Assembly (NCBI RefSeq): GCF_000002985.6 | Contig: NC_003279.8 | Coordinates: 10,230,001-10,294,000 of the forward strand | Length of the DNA stretch: 64,000 nucleotides | Direction: 5' to 3' | DNA from: Caenorhabditis elegans | Taxonomy: Eukaryota > Nematoda > Chromadorea > Rhabditida > Rhabditidae | Shown: one piece after another, positions 49,235 to 61,804 of the stretch | How positions within the stretch are numbered: the first letter of the stretch is position 1 | How the letters are laid out: every line of letters begins with the position of its first letter | The notes under the pieces: generated by a model | The model's input: the letters and a program-made list of their open reading frames with translations, nothing else | Databases searched by the model: none | What the model was told of the DNA's origin: nothing | Made by a program: the position numbers and the translations under genes

Positions 49235-52182
49235 ATAACCTGAAAAATAGTTTGTTAGATTAAACGAAGTGAGGGGAGGGAGCAAATAATTAAGGAAGCT
49301 CTTTGAGTACTTTGAAACAGAAAAATAATTATAGCAAAAAAGTGAAAAAAGGGGAGAGGCTGACAAAAAGGATTGACAATAACTGGACGACAAGAGGACA
49401 AGGGATAAATGAAGGAGGGAATAGATCAAGGCTGTGTCAATACAAATGTCAATTTATGTTGCGGTCAGAGATGGGATAGTGTTATGAAATTGTATTAGAG
49501 TACATGTAAAAGTAGTAAAGTAAAAAAATAGTTTTTAAAAAAATCCCGAAAAAAAAACCTCATTTATCATACTTTTACGACGGTTTTTAATCTATTTGAT
49601 CAGAAATGTTTTACCTCATAAAATACAGAAATAATTTTTATAATTTGAAGATTTTTTGATAAATCCAGAAAACAACCGAGATTGAAACTATCTAAATGGA
49701 AAAATGAACTGCGCTGGGAAATTACTGGTTAAGAGTACTGTTTAATGGAGTAATGTATTCAAAATTTTTTGTTGTTAAAAATATAATTAAATGAAAGAAA
49801 AACTGCACTTTCAATTAGCTATAATATCTCGAAAGTTTGAAAAAAAAACAAAAATTGGATGGCAAAACCATTTGGAAAAATGGTGTATAAATTTTGAAAA
49901 ATATAAATTGAAAATTTTTCGGGCACGGAAAGATCACATTTAGACTTCCAAATGAAAAATGTGTAGGAAGAGGAAAACAAAAATTTTGCAATTTTTTTTA
50001 TTTTGAAAGGTTTGAAATGTTTCTACCTAGTAGCTCGATCAAAACATTTTTCAGCTGATTTTTTTAAAAACAACAAAAAAAAATCTAAATAATTATTGGG
50101 AAAAGGGTCTGAAGAAATTTTAGCTCTACTGTTTTCTAGATAAAGGTTTATGTTCCTCTCATGCTCAATGTTTTGTAGTTTGACCTATCAACTGAAAGAT
50201 CCACTTTAAGATAATGGAATTAGTTTAACTTCTAGAAAATTAAAAAGGAATGTTTTTCGAAAAAAAATAGGTTCAATGAAAAGTTCAAATAAAGACAATT
50301 TGGGAAAATGTTAAAAGTTTAGCAAATTGGAAGAAAAAAAGATAACAACTTTAATTGGAATTGATAAATTTGATATATAATAAGAGAGACATAATATCCA
50401 AATAAATATTGAATTCAGAGTAGTTTTATTTGGAATCCATATTTCAGTCCTACAACTTTTAATTTCAAGAGAAAATTTGAGATCTAGACAATCTAGGAAA
50501 TCTGGAAATGTGCCAGCAAAAAAAGAAAACATGAGAAAAAATCATAGAAATGTGTGAAAAAAAACAAAAATTGGAATCCAGATGACATATTTTTGAAAGT
50601 GCATGCAATTTTGAGGGCAGTAAATAAACGACTGCGGAAAAGTGATGAAGGGTGTTCCAGATGACAAAAACGCGGAGAATTTAGAGATGTTGAGAGGCAA
50701 GAGATCGGGAGCCAAACAGAGACACAGATGTACAGAGAGATGACTCGAACAGAAGGTGGAAGGGCAACAAATGGGATTTGTGGTTGGTTTAGAAAGAAGT
50801 GAAATAGAATGCGAGAGGCAACCGAGATCAAGGAGAGAGTATTGGAGAAGAAGAGACGCAGATATGAACACTGATTACAACTCAACTTTTGAGCTCCTCC
50901 TAGATGTTAGTGAGAAGACACGGGCGGTCAATTACATTGTGAAATTTACAAGAAAAAAGTAAACGAACAATATGAAATATAATAAAGATGCATATGAGAG
51001 GAGGAGGTACGTGTGATAAAATGAATGAAACGGGGTTAATCGTAATTGATAAGAGGTGATAATCAAGAGATATTGGTATTTATGTTATGTTTGAGAAGTT
51101 TTGAAATATGTTTATTGAAAGAAAATGCCATTATTTTTAAAAGTAATTATTTAAACGATGAAAGAAAATCATATGAACAAATACGCGAATTGAAATTTAA
51201 AAACGTTTAAAATTTTGTTATTTATTGAGAAATTGCACCTAAATTCTTCAGAAATTTTCAAATAACTGAACTGCCGCGCAAAGTAATTACTGTGACGGGA
51301 TATTTACACATTTCTAAATCATATCAAAATGATACTGACAAACCGTTTTTGAACAAAAATTATTTCAAAATATTTTTGAAATCTAATACATTGGAATGCG
51401 GGGGTCTTGTGACAATGTGTCATCGATCCCAGTTTTAGATTGTAAGAAAGTTCGTGGGTTGACATTGTTTTTTTACAAGATTTGAAATGTACGGGATACA
51501 ACTGTAAAATTGTTACGAGTGTCTGTTTTGACTGAAAAGGCAAATTTCAAAATCTGGTGGCGTAAGAGAGTTGAGGTTGAGGAGATCAAAAGTTATTGGA
51601 AAAAATAGGAAATAGGAAGTTAATCTCAAACTTTGAGAAATCAGATCATTTGGGAAAGTCTCATGAATTATAATTTTCTTAAAGAAACTTTTTTTAAATT
51701 TTTTAAATTTTCAACAATTAATAACCAATAACTAAAATAACAATCAGAGAAAAAAAGCAAAAAGGAACGAAGATAAAAACAAGTTTTCCGTCGAATGATG
51801 AAGTGTTTCAATTTGAAACAAAAGAGATGGTAGGTAAGAAAAACTGAGAAAAAACACAACAAAAAATAGAATGAGAGAGAAAAAAGAGAGAGTAGTGATC
51901 GAATCGAAACGGCCTTCTTTCTCTCCTCATTCCGTTTTACCACTACCAAGAACCTTATGTTGCAATTAGCCATCACAAAACATCAGAAAAACAATATGAT
52001 GAAACAAGTCCAATTTTAAAATTTTAACTTTTGAAAAAGTTAGAAGGATAGAAAATCAAAAAAAAAATTAGGATTAGGACACGATTTTTCAATTATTGTT
52101 GTTTTTGGAAAACAAGCAAAAGGAAATAAAAAGTACGCAATCCACGAGTTGAAGGGCGCTTCATTCTACGTTTGAACTTCTC

Positions 52183-52230
52183 GACCAATCAGCGACGCGC
52201 AAAGGGCGTGGCAAACGGCGCTGATTGGTC
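52183..52230. promoter_or_regulatory. Inverted pair of CCAAT boxes around a GC box
   Basis: GACCAATCAGCG (52183-52194) and its perfect reverse complement CGCTGATTGGTC (52219-52230) are separated by 24 bp containing GACGCGC-type sequence and GGGCGTGGC, a Krüppel/Sp-type GC box. The block is the most GC-rich part of a long AT-rich region. CCAAT boxes bind NF-Y. Likely a promoter, possibly of the giant gene or of an unannotated RNA. Confidence 0.5.
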
Positions 52231-53034
52231 GGAGCCTTCTCAGGCGGAAAGTTTAAATTTAAGGGACTCTGCTTTGAAGTGGCTGACGGATGTTCAAAAA
52301 ATTTGTGTTAGTCGTTTTGTTTGGATCAAGTGAAAAAAGATAGAAAATAAAGCAACAGAAAAAAAACAAAGAGATAGAAAAATATCACCTATAGATTAGC
52401 TGCAAAAAAATAAAGAAAAGATAAGATATAAGTTAAGAAGCAAGATTTGAACTGAGTAAGTTTAAAAGCAAAGACTCAAAAATTATAAAAAAACCAAACG
52501 AAATTTGAATTGTGTAAAACTTTTAACCTGTGAAGTTTGAAATAATCAGTAGACAAATAACTTTTTCAGCTTCCCTGAAATATGAAATAATCTAGATAAA
52601 TTGAAACGATCGAAAAAGTTTTTTGAGAAATTAGCGAGAGAGTGTATAGCCCATGAGAGATCGAGACATCAAAAGAAAAACCGTTCGTGGATGAAAGAGA
52701 GAACAGGAACTGTCAGGTATTCGAGTCGGGGCAAAAGAGACATTTTTTGAAAGAAAAGAATGTGTATGTAACAAAAAGTAAATATCTATAGGTATGTCCT
52801 TTTGAAAAAAGTACTGGGGGAGAGTGTGGAGGTTCCAGAGAAAAAGAGAAGGACCCTTTGGTGGTGCAAACTGATATCTGGGGAAGGGCCGGATGTGTAA
52901 TAGCCTTGTGATGATGAAAAAGAAGAGAAAATAGAAAGAACACATTAACAATGAAAGTGGTGTAGTTGAAAATTGAGAAAAGAGGAGACGAATGTTCAAA
53001 AATTGGAATTCGGGTGGAAGAAACTAAGAACTCG

Positions 53035-53064
53035 AACCGGTTCGAAAAAGAACTCAAACCGGTT
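53035..53064. promoter_or_regulatory. Two perfect Grainyhead-type sites 22 bp apart
   Basis: AACCGGTT at 53035-53042 and again at 53057-53064, inside a duplicated 22-bp unit (GAACTCGAACCGGTTCGAAA and AACTCAAACCGGTTCGAAAA). AACCGGTT is the core consensus of Grainyhead factors, which control epidermal genes. Function here is inferred from motif and spacing. Confidence 0.45.
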
Positions 53065-56000
53065 CGAAAATATACATGTTCTGCAGCTGGGGAATTCAGA
53101 AATAGAATCTGAAACACTTTCAGAGGTTCTGCATGATTTTCGCGTAAAAAGGTTTCAAACTTCATACCGGAAAGCTTCACAGACATGGAAGAAACTTGAA
53201 AATTTTAGAAGTATCTGAATGTTTTAATCAAATTAGCCAAAAGAAACATACTCTTGGAGGACGGTAATTTTTTCTTGAGGTAGAAAATCCAGTATCATTT
53301 TTTGAACAAAGTGTAAAATTTTTTAAAAAACGCGTATTTTCAGTTTTCGTTAACCTTTTCCGGGTGAAAAATGCGAAACCCAAAAAATCTCCAGCCCTTG
53401 TGAATGAATCACACCCAGTAGGATCCTAGGAGACCTACTACTTTCAAAAAGTTGTTTTTAAAATAAATTATTTGAGAAAATAAGAAAATAGTAAATCTAG
53501 ACTATCCTATGTATTACCAAGTATTTGAGTTCGTTCCAAAACTCATCTCCCTAGTCAGGCAGGCATAGGGAAGAGATGTAGGGAAGCCCTTGCAGAAAAC
53601 TACTAAAAAATAATCAAGAGATAGTGAAAAGGCAGAGAAATAGACACAACAAGAGTGTTTTTTCTACCCGCTCAGCACAATCCAATCGTGTCGCGCCCCA
53701 CGTCTTATTGCTCCGTTTTCCAACAATTCTATTTATTTGCACCCCGTCTCCCTTCTCTCACTTTCCTCCTTCCCTTCCGTTTTCCAACCTAATGCACTTT
53801 TGGGTTACTCACTGATTTTCGGTGGGTATTCAATGTATATATGACACTTTGAGAAGAAATGTTTGACCAACTCCAAGTTTGATTTTTGCATCCGGTTAGG
53901 AGCTTTAAAACGAATTTTTGAACTTTTTCGAACTCCCAAAAGTCTTTTATTTGAGCACGAAGAGAAGGGGAAATTGAGAAAATTGATTAGTGAAATCCAT
54001 TCCTTTTTTTTGAGAATTCGATTTCATTACGAATGCGCATTTCAACAGAAAAAAAAACATGAAGTAACGGAAATGAAGGAATGGGGCTCGAGAAGAGTGC
54101 TCCATTTGGTTTGTTCGTTGCAAAAAAGATTGGAAAATTGAAAAAAGAGAGGAAGGATTGAGAATTTAATCAGTTTTGCAAGAGTTTCAAATGTTCGGGG
54201 GATGATTTGAATGTGCAAAACTATTAGAGCGCATGGATTTATGGTAGGCAGTCACGTCTTCAGGCGCACCTACCTGATGCCTATTTTGTAGTTAGTTATG
54301 AACCCTCTAAGTTGATTGGAGTTGGTTGGAGTTTTCCCCAGTTAAATCAAAAAATAAATAAAAGTGTATCTTTAAGAGCATTTTAAATTTATAAAAACTC
54401 TATTTGAAAATTGGAAACAAAATTGAGAGAAAAGGTGTTCGAAACACTTACAAAATCTGCAGAACCCTCTCACTGATCACCTGGGCAAACCTTTTCCGAG
54501 ACACTTGAACATCCCTCAGAGACGCCGAGAAAAACGAAACAAATAAAAGTAAAAGTGAAAACTTAATGCTGTCAGATTTGCCGCACACAGTCGCCTATTT
54601 AATTACAGGGTGACAAGGCATTTTTTGTAGAACATAGAATAAATGTGTATTGTATTTGTTTTGCTCCCCAATTTTGAAGGACAACGAGAACACAAGTTCA
54701 AGGTCGGAATAGTGTTGGATTTTAGATTTTTTTTTTTCAAATAAAAAAAAGTCAGAAACACAATTGAACTTTCTAAATGGGTCCCGACGCAATATGTATC
54801 TTCTAAACAAACGAATAATTTTTTTTATTTTTTCAAATTTTCGATTTTTTTGGAAAGTTACGTATTTTGATTTCGTGAAGTTAGGCAATAGAACAATTAT
54901 TTTTTGTTCGAAAAAAAAAATTTCAACAATTTTAGAGAATAAAAAACGTTTTGCTAAATCATACAGTCGAGTTTTTTTTTTGGTTTTCCACCTTCAGAGA
55001 AGATAGAAAAGTTAAATCTAGGTAAATTTAAAGACTGTAGGCAAGCACGTAGGCAGGCAGGTATGAAGTAGTCGCGAGCACCTGAAGAAGGCGTAAAAAA
55101 TGATACAACTAGTGTACTTCAAATCTCTATGCCACTTTCACTGACTCTTTTGTAATCAACATGTAAATTACCAATCTTATGCAAAAATTGCCTAGATCAA
55201 GAACTTTTAATAGACAGTTAATAGGAAAGTCCAACTTTTTTGGCGGGTTAATTCGATGTATCTCAATGAAAGTCACAACGTAAACTGGGTGTGGTATAAA
55301 AAATTGTCAATTCAAATTGAAACAAAACGAATTTGATGGAAGGCGGAATGCGTAGAATACTGCGCCTCTGTCTTTCTATTTTACACCAAAAGAGATTTCG
55401 AGAAAAAAAGACAGATAAGAAGAAGAAAGCGTGTTGCCATAGAAGGCGTCGAAAGCCTTGTTTAGATGATGAAAGAAAGCGAGAAAAAGAAGAAGAAGAA
55501 GGACAACAAATCGCCTGTCCCTTCCAAGTTTTCATCCCAATTCCGTCCCCGGCTAGTCCGAAAGTTGTGAACGGGCGGCCCATTATACAATGATTCGTTT
55601 CACGCTAGTATCTTCTCTTCCTCTCTGCAACGATTCAGTTTGGTTTCTTCTATATGCTGCTAAACCCTTTAAAAAACTGTCGAGGATCATTCGGAATGAA
55701 TTGCCATGACGAATGTGTAGTGTTCGGATAACGATAAAATGTTTTAGAAAACAGGAATATGAACTAGAACTTTAAAACGTTTGAAAGTGGATTTGAAATT
55801 TTACCTTATGGTTTAAGATTTTTTAAGCTTAAGTTTTCAAAAGTAGCTCTGTACTTCTGAAAAAAGAAAAAGTTTACATAAAGAAAATAACTAGTTTTAA
55901 TAGGCCGCGGATTTATGCCTACGTGCCTACCTGCTTTACCCCACGGTCTGATATTTGCAAAGTTATGTTGTGCTCAATATTAAAAAAATCTCGGCTTCCA

Positions 56001-57433
56001 AAGATTTTAAATATAAATTTTGGACAACTTTAACTGAACGTTTGAAATATTTACAGTTGGTTTTTTTTTTCAATTTTTGTATTTAATGTTGAATTATTTT
56101 TAGTGTTTCTCTGATTAAAAGATTACAATTTTTACTTAAAGTCTGTCTAGATTCAGCTAAAATGAATGAGACTTTCCAAAAATGTTTCGAAATTGTTACA
56201 ACTGGACACTAGAGCGTAATTACGTCCCGATTGGATTGCGTGACACATTTTTGCGAACATTTCTAAACCCATCCGTTTCGTTCAACAGCTCAAATCGTTC
56301 TGGTTTGCAGAATGTTATAACAGCATATAAGTTACAAAGATATATGATTGGGAAAGATAAACCACGAGAAAATTAATTTAGCGATTAGAAAGTATGAAAG
56401 CGAAGGAAGAAAGAGTCAATATTTGAACGAAGAAAAGTATGACACGAGTGAAGTTTTGATCAGCCAACGAAATGTGAAACATTGCTGTACCGCCTTTTGT
56501 TCCAATATTGTGTTTAATGAGAAAAGAAAGAAGATGAGCAAAATGTAGGAGAGAGAAAAAACTAATAAAATCTAATAACGTAGTACGATTGGAGAAAAAT
56601 AGAAGAAAAAATGATGGAAAGATATTGTAAAGAATAAAAAATAATCTATTGAGAGTGAAAGGATGAGTCAGACGATCGGGATGGAAAGTATTGGGGTAGG
56701 AAGAGAACACTCAAAAAATTATATAAATTCGGCAGGCGTAGAGGTCTGCCTACCGCCAATTTTTCACGTTTCACAAACTCCTGTTTCTGGAACCGGCTTC
56801 AGAAAAGTTCTGGTCTCGTGAATTTTGTCAGTAGGCAGGCGTGTGTCGCTTTGAGGCAGTCAAGTAGTAAAAGTATGGATGCTGAGAAAAAATTATCTAT
56901 ATCTAGATCAGCGAGCTTCAATGCAAGTATGAATTTTATTTTATTTTGTGAAATTGGCAAACGTTAGGTCTCACAGCAAAAGTTACTGTAGGCCCGAGTT
57001 TTTTTCGATTTGAAATTAGGTGATGCAATTTCGTAGTTAACATTTTCAGCAATTTCAAAATTGTAGTTTTTGCCGAGTTTCTGCCACTATATTTTGGGTA
57101 TTTCGTGAATATTTTTGTTTTGAAAAATTTGAAAAAAATTTCTTTAAAAAATAACTATTTTTTCACATGAAATAAGTTCGGATAGTATATAGATATTACT
57201 AAAGGATACTGTAGTCATTAAAACACGCGTATTTTCATAACTGCCTACAAAAAATGTTCGATAATTTTTTTAGGCCAGAGCCAGAGACATACATTTACAA
57301 GCTGTGAAAAAAAAATGTGAGAATGAATATTTTCTGGCATTGGTTTTTTCTATCGTGCGAAAACTACGAAATTTGTGTTTACACATCAGTAAAAATATAT
57401 GAAGGAATCAATATATTTTTAAATAACTTTAAA

Positions 57434-57660
57434 TATGATTTGGTACTTATGGGTTTCGTTCCCCCCAAAATGATTTCCATATTTTCTAATTGAGACGTGA
57501 ACTTTTTTTCGTTCTCAGGCTTAGGGAAATGATTTTCTAAGCCTTGTAAAAATGAAAACAGTATTAAAATAAACATTCACGTGTGGATTAAAATTAAAAA
57601 GGTAGTGTTAAATAATTAAAAATCATTTTGGGGGAACGAATCCCATAAGTACCTATGATT
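57434..57660. repeat. Inverted repeat with about 43-bp arms
   Basis: Left arm 57434-57476 (GGTACTTATGGGTTTCGTTC then CCCCCAAAATGATTT) matches the reverse complement of right arm 57619-57660 (AAATCATTTTGGGGGAACGA then ATCCCATAAGTACC) with few differences. The 142-bp spacer is AT-rich. This looks like a small MITE or foldback element. Confidence 0.85.
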
Positions 57661-57879
57661 TAACTTTAAAAAAATAAAGCAACAAAACATGTATACAGGA
57701 AAATAAAAATATAAACTAGCAACCCCCAAAAAAAAGTATAACGCGATGATGACTGCAGATTACGTTCTATAAATATGGGTGGAGGAGACGAGGCGAAAGT
57801 AGAAATGAGCGAGAAAAAAAAGATAAACCGATTTTAGCCGAATGCAGCAAATAGCTTTACTAGCTGGAATTTCACTCAC

Positions 57880-57949
57880 CTGTTGGAGTGGAAAAAGTGA
57901 CAGCCGTTTTTAGGTGGAAGTTAGAGTGAGAGAACGAGAGAAATATCAT
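57880..57949 (-). CDS. Candidate distal 5' exon of the giant gene
   Basis: A strong donor (CCAACAG/GTGAGTG, exon end 57880) is preceded by an ATG-initiated open frame of 23 codons (MIFLSFSHSNFHLKTAVTFS...) ending in phase 1. The giant gene exon opening at 49239 needs phase 1 and would continue as TGYMSDNP, so an isoform with this start is possible over an 8.6-kb intron. The short hydrophobic start could also be untranslated. Support is one donor and phase only. Confidence 0.3.
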
Positions 57950-59740
57950 AGATTCAATGAATTTTTGATGAGGATATCAATGAGGGAACACTTTTTTGAG
58001 TACATTTTGAAACATTGTCTTTGCAGTTAGAGTTTTTGCATTCAAGAAGAAGTAGGCGGCTAAGCCTATAGGCCACCTACTTCAAATAATTTTTCTAATC
58101 AAATAATGGCTTCAAAAATAAACTATCTTTAAAAAAATGTTTGGATCAAAAAGTCTAGACAGTCTAGTTTTACTAGTTTAGTTTGAGTTATATTACTTGA
58201 AACTTCGAAAGAAAAATATTCTGAAAGTTTTTTGAATTTTTTTCGGAGCTATTTTGCTCAAGTTTATAAAACAATTATAAAACAAATATTTTTCAATTAA
58301 ATCAACATTTCTGAAAATGGTAAAAATGTTCTTTTTTAGACAGTCCTGGTAGACTGCGAAAAAAGGCGATTGAATGTTTTATTCTGAAAACTTGAGGCTG
58401 TTTGCAAGCAATTAAAATTTTTGAACATGCTGTTGAAGCTTCATATTTTCTAAAAACACTATGTATTTATTGGATTTTTAAAACAGTCTAAAATCATTAA
58501 AAGTCGACAAAAAAGACTACAAAACTTAAAAAAAAGCTCAATAAAAATAGAAGCTTCGAAAAGTGCGGAGCATACAACAAAAGAGAATGTTTAGAAAGTT
58601 GATACCAGTAGAAAAAGGAACACGGATAATTGATAAAACGAGAAAAGTGGAATCTACAAACAAGAGAAACACTTAAACACATGGGGTTTCCGTGTCAATA
58701 CATAAACTTTTTGAGGTCAGGTGACTCCTGTTTCTTACAAAAAAAAACTATTCAAGTGCATTGTTTCTTCGATGATAACGAATTTTTGGAAATGCCAAGA
58801 AAATGGTGGAACGGAGCAAAAAACTTGAAGTATGAATAGGACACATGTGTTTTCGAGCTGTGATGCCACGAGGCACCATATGTCTCTGGCAAATGACGTG
58901 GCATTGTGATTTGTTGGGTGGGTAAATGGGCGAGAAGATGAATGATATGGGAAAATTCAGGGGAAAATAAAATTTCAAATTATTTTTGAGGTTTTATGAC
59001 CAAATTTGTAGTTTTTAAGTTTGACAGCCTACTTTTTTAAAATTATTTTTACTAAACCTTACAGCCTAGCTGTAACCCAAAATCAGGTAGAAAAAATAGT
59101 AGAATCTTCTGGTAGACTACAGAGGTACTAAAATTTTTAGTCTTGTGAAAAAAGTACAAGAGTGAATACTATCATAAACCCTAAAATACCCTAAAATGTT
59201 TATTGGATTTTTCTCGCATACTAAATTTCAGAAATACCATCATACCATCTCATTTATTATCGCGCTTGCTAGTAAAACGGCCGTAATAAAAATAAACAAA
59301 ATATTGCGTTGGGCCTTTATAACAAGATTCTTTGAAATCTCGAGAGAAGGAAGCCGGAACCTGTCTTTTGTTTAAAAAAAATTGTCAGTTTTTTTGTTAT
59401 CGGTGTTGTGAAACGAAGCATTGCTTAATATTTAAGTTTAAGTTAAAAAAAAAACATGAAAAACCACAAAACACAATAAAAAATTCAACCTAGCCAGGTG
59501 AGACTCAAAAAACTGTTTGACTTTAAAAAATGAAACACCGAAAGTCTCTGGATGTAAAGTGCACCAATTTGCACTAATTTATGAAATTAAATAAAAATTG
59601 TTGCACAAAGACAACTAAAATCAATTTTTAAATTTAAAAAGTAGAATTTAAATTCAAAAAATAAACTAAACCAAACCTTCTTTTCCTCTTTTGATGCCAT
59701 GTGTTTCTTTTGTTTATCGCCTGTTCACTTTTTCCATGTG

Positions 59741-59796
59741 ATTAATTTTATTATTCAGTGACACTACTGATAACTAACCCTTTTGTTGCATCAAAA
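59741..59796 (+). repeat. Left copy of a diverged direct repeat bounding a 2-kb block
   Basis: TGTGATTAATTTTATTATTC, then CACTACTGATAACTAACCC and TTTTGTTGCATC, closely resembles 61805-61854: TGTGATTGATTTTATTGG, then CACTACTGACAACTGATCC and ACTTTTTGCATC. Confidence 0.65.
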
Positions 59797-60486
59797 AAGG
59801 AAAGGAAAAAGGAAAGACACTAAGCAGTAGAAAAATAATGTTAAACTGAAAGAAACCACGTCCCGGGCTTGCAAACGGTGTCGAAACTCTGCGAAACTAG
59901 CATAGTTGGTACATTCACATCCAATCAATAAGTGGTAGGACTCCTTCCGACCAAAACGTCATAAAGATTGCAGAAGGCGAAATTGAACATATGCCAACCA
60001 TGCTGGTTGAAAGTTGGTACATACACAAACTTGGTAGATGTTTAATACAATACAATTTCTCTGTCGGTACGCGAGAACATCTGGAGATGAACTGGAGATG
60101 TCATCTGGCATGCACAAAACAACTCGCACAAAAGAGAGGGGAGAACATAGCGATGCTGAAAGGGATAATAGACGGTCTGCGTCACTACAGTTTAACCTGT
60201 TTATCGCAGAAGGCGTAGGGAAAGGAGACAGTTATGTTGTGTGAGTCTCTCCACATGTTCACCCCCTAGAGGAGGCTCTCTTTGTAAACGCCGACTGCAG
60301 GCTCTGTTCATCTTTCCATCCGAACACCTAAACAACTTCTGTCATTCATTTTATCTTGTTTCACTTTTTATCCTTATCCTCCTCATTAGCATTTCATGGA
60401 TTTTAAATCTTAATTCTTAATTCTTGAATTTCTTCGTTTCTTGACATTTCGTCAATAAAACTTGTTTCTTAAATTCCCTATTTTTC

Positions 60487-61232
60487 GAATTCGTCCATCC
60501 TTCGTCGTCGTCGTCTCGTCCCAAATCCCTTCCCATCATCCCATTCCATCCACCCGTCTTAATTCTTTAACTTCTTGACATTTCGTTAAGAAATATTGTT
60601 TCTCGATTTTTTTTTTTCAGGTTTACATCCAAGAACTTTTTTTCTTCAACATTCAGATCGAACAACTTTTTAAAAAACTAATTTTTCAAACAATTTTGCT
60701 TGATATTTGTAATATTTTCAAATTGTAAAAAACTCCTGAAACAATTTCAGATCGAAATTTTTGAGGTAGAGCTTTGCCGCTTAAAATTTTGCAGTAACAT
60801 ATCCTATGGAACATTTTCAAATGGCATCTTTCTCTCGCTTTGAAGTCTGACGGTAAAATGAAAACCTTCCCTTGTTAATAAAAACATCTTTATCGTAACA
60901 AAATTGCATCTATATTTTCTCTTTTCCTTTCAAGAAATATTCTCTTTTTAGCTTCAACTAAAATGTATCTTTTTACAGACCTCAATCAAACGACGATGCA
61001 TGAAGGATGGATGGCATGGAAAAATGGAAGGAAAAATCCAAATCTGTAAGGATTTTTTGATGTTTTAACTAAACTGCAAGTTTTTACAGATGCTGAAAGA
61101 TGTGATGGAACAAAATGGCGCTCAATGAATGGAAAGATCTGGACGATCGGGATGGATGGATGGATGGATTGGAACGATCGGTAGGGATTTGGGACGAAAC
61201 GACGACGACGACGACGAAGGATGGACAAATTC
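60487..61232. repeat. Inverted repeat with GTC/GAC triplet runs
   Basis: The left arm at about 60487-60555 (ATTCGTCCATCCTTCGTCGT ... GTCCCAAATCCCT, then CCATTCCATCCACC) is the reverse complement of the right arm at about 61150-61232 (GGATGGATGGATTGGA ... AGGGATTTGGGACGAAACGA ... GAAGGATGGACAAATT). The right arm has two extra GAC triplets and extra GGAT units. The spacer is about 600 bp. Possibly a non-autonomous DNA element. Confidence 0.75.
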
Positions 61233-61634
61233 GGGACGGATCGGGATGGACGGTAAGTGAATCCATCTTGCTCCTTCTTGTGAGTGTAGCGTCCCCGTTA
61301 CGTTTACCTGGCTTGAACTGAACTGGTTTGCTTGAATCTTTCACTGTCCAATTTCTGAACCGGGTTCAAAAGTAGCAGGCAAGGGCTGCATTTTCGGATT
61401 TACTGCTACCCCCTGAGTTGATTTGTTTGGAAACAAGCAAATCTTGTACCGTACTCAGAGGCAGTGAAATCGATTAATCTCTTAATGGGAAATGCGAACT
61501 CCTGCGAAAATAAGAACAAGGAGACTGGAAATAGCGTCAAACAGACGAGGGCTTATCGGACGGTTCTTGCCACATAGGTAAATTGTAATGGGCGATGCTG
61601 CGCAGTTCTAACGGTACAGAACATCACTTGAAGT

Positions 61635-61741
61635 GCTATACGCTATACGCTATACGCTATACGCTATACGCTATACGCTATACGCTATACGCTATACGCT
61701 ATACGCTATACGCTATACGCTATACGCTATACGCTATACGC
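61635..61741 (+). repeat. Heptamer microsatellite (GCTATAC), about 15 copies
   Basis: An uninterrupted perfect tandem array of GCTATAC, 107 bp long. The 7-bp period is not a multiple of three, so the ORF reading through it (LYAIRYT repeats) is an artefact. Confidence 0.95.
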
Positions 61742-61804
61742 ACTGTAAATTCAGAGACTTTCGGTGTAATTCCGAAAGACGAAAAACCAGTAATAATTTC
61801 TCAA

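Larger units (their letters stand above)
49240..57879. other. Long upstream region or first intron of the giant gene, no supported gene
   Basis: AT-rich and often purine-rich on the plus strand. No chain of exons could be built. A donor-like GTAAGTG on the minus strand at about 54450, preceded by an ATG-less open stretch, may be an untranslated first exon. The region contains a paired CCAAT promoter-like segment, paired AACCGGTT sites (both listed) and repeated TGCCTAC-type elements at about 48883-48935, 53553-53590, 54240-54300, 55036-55100, 55903-55950 and 56730-56880. Confidence 0.5.

Noticed and set aside
50493..50885. 130-codon minus-strand ORF
   Set aside because: Composition follows the purine/pyrimidine strand bias. 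It lacks splice sites and coding-like codon choice, and an overlapping ORF in another frame is just as open.
54450..54600. Open minus-strand stretch ending in GTAAGTG as a coding first exon of the giant gene
   Set aside because: It has no ATG in its open frame, and its end phase does not fit the exon at 49239. At most it is untranslated.
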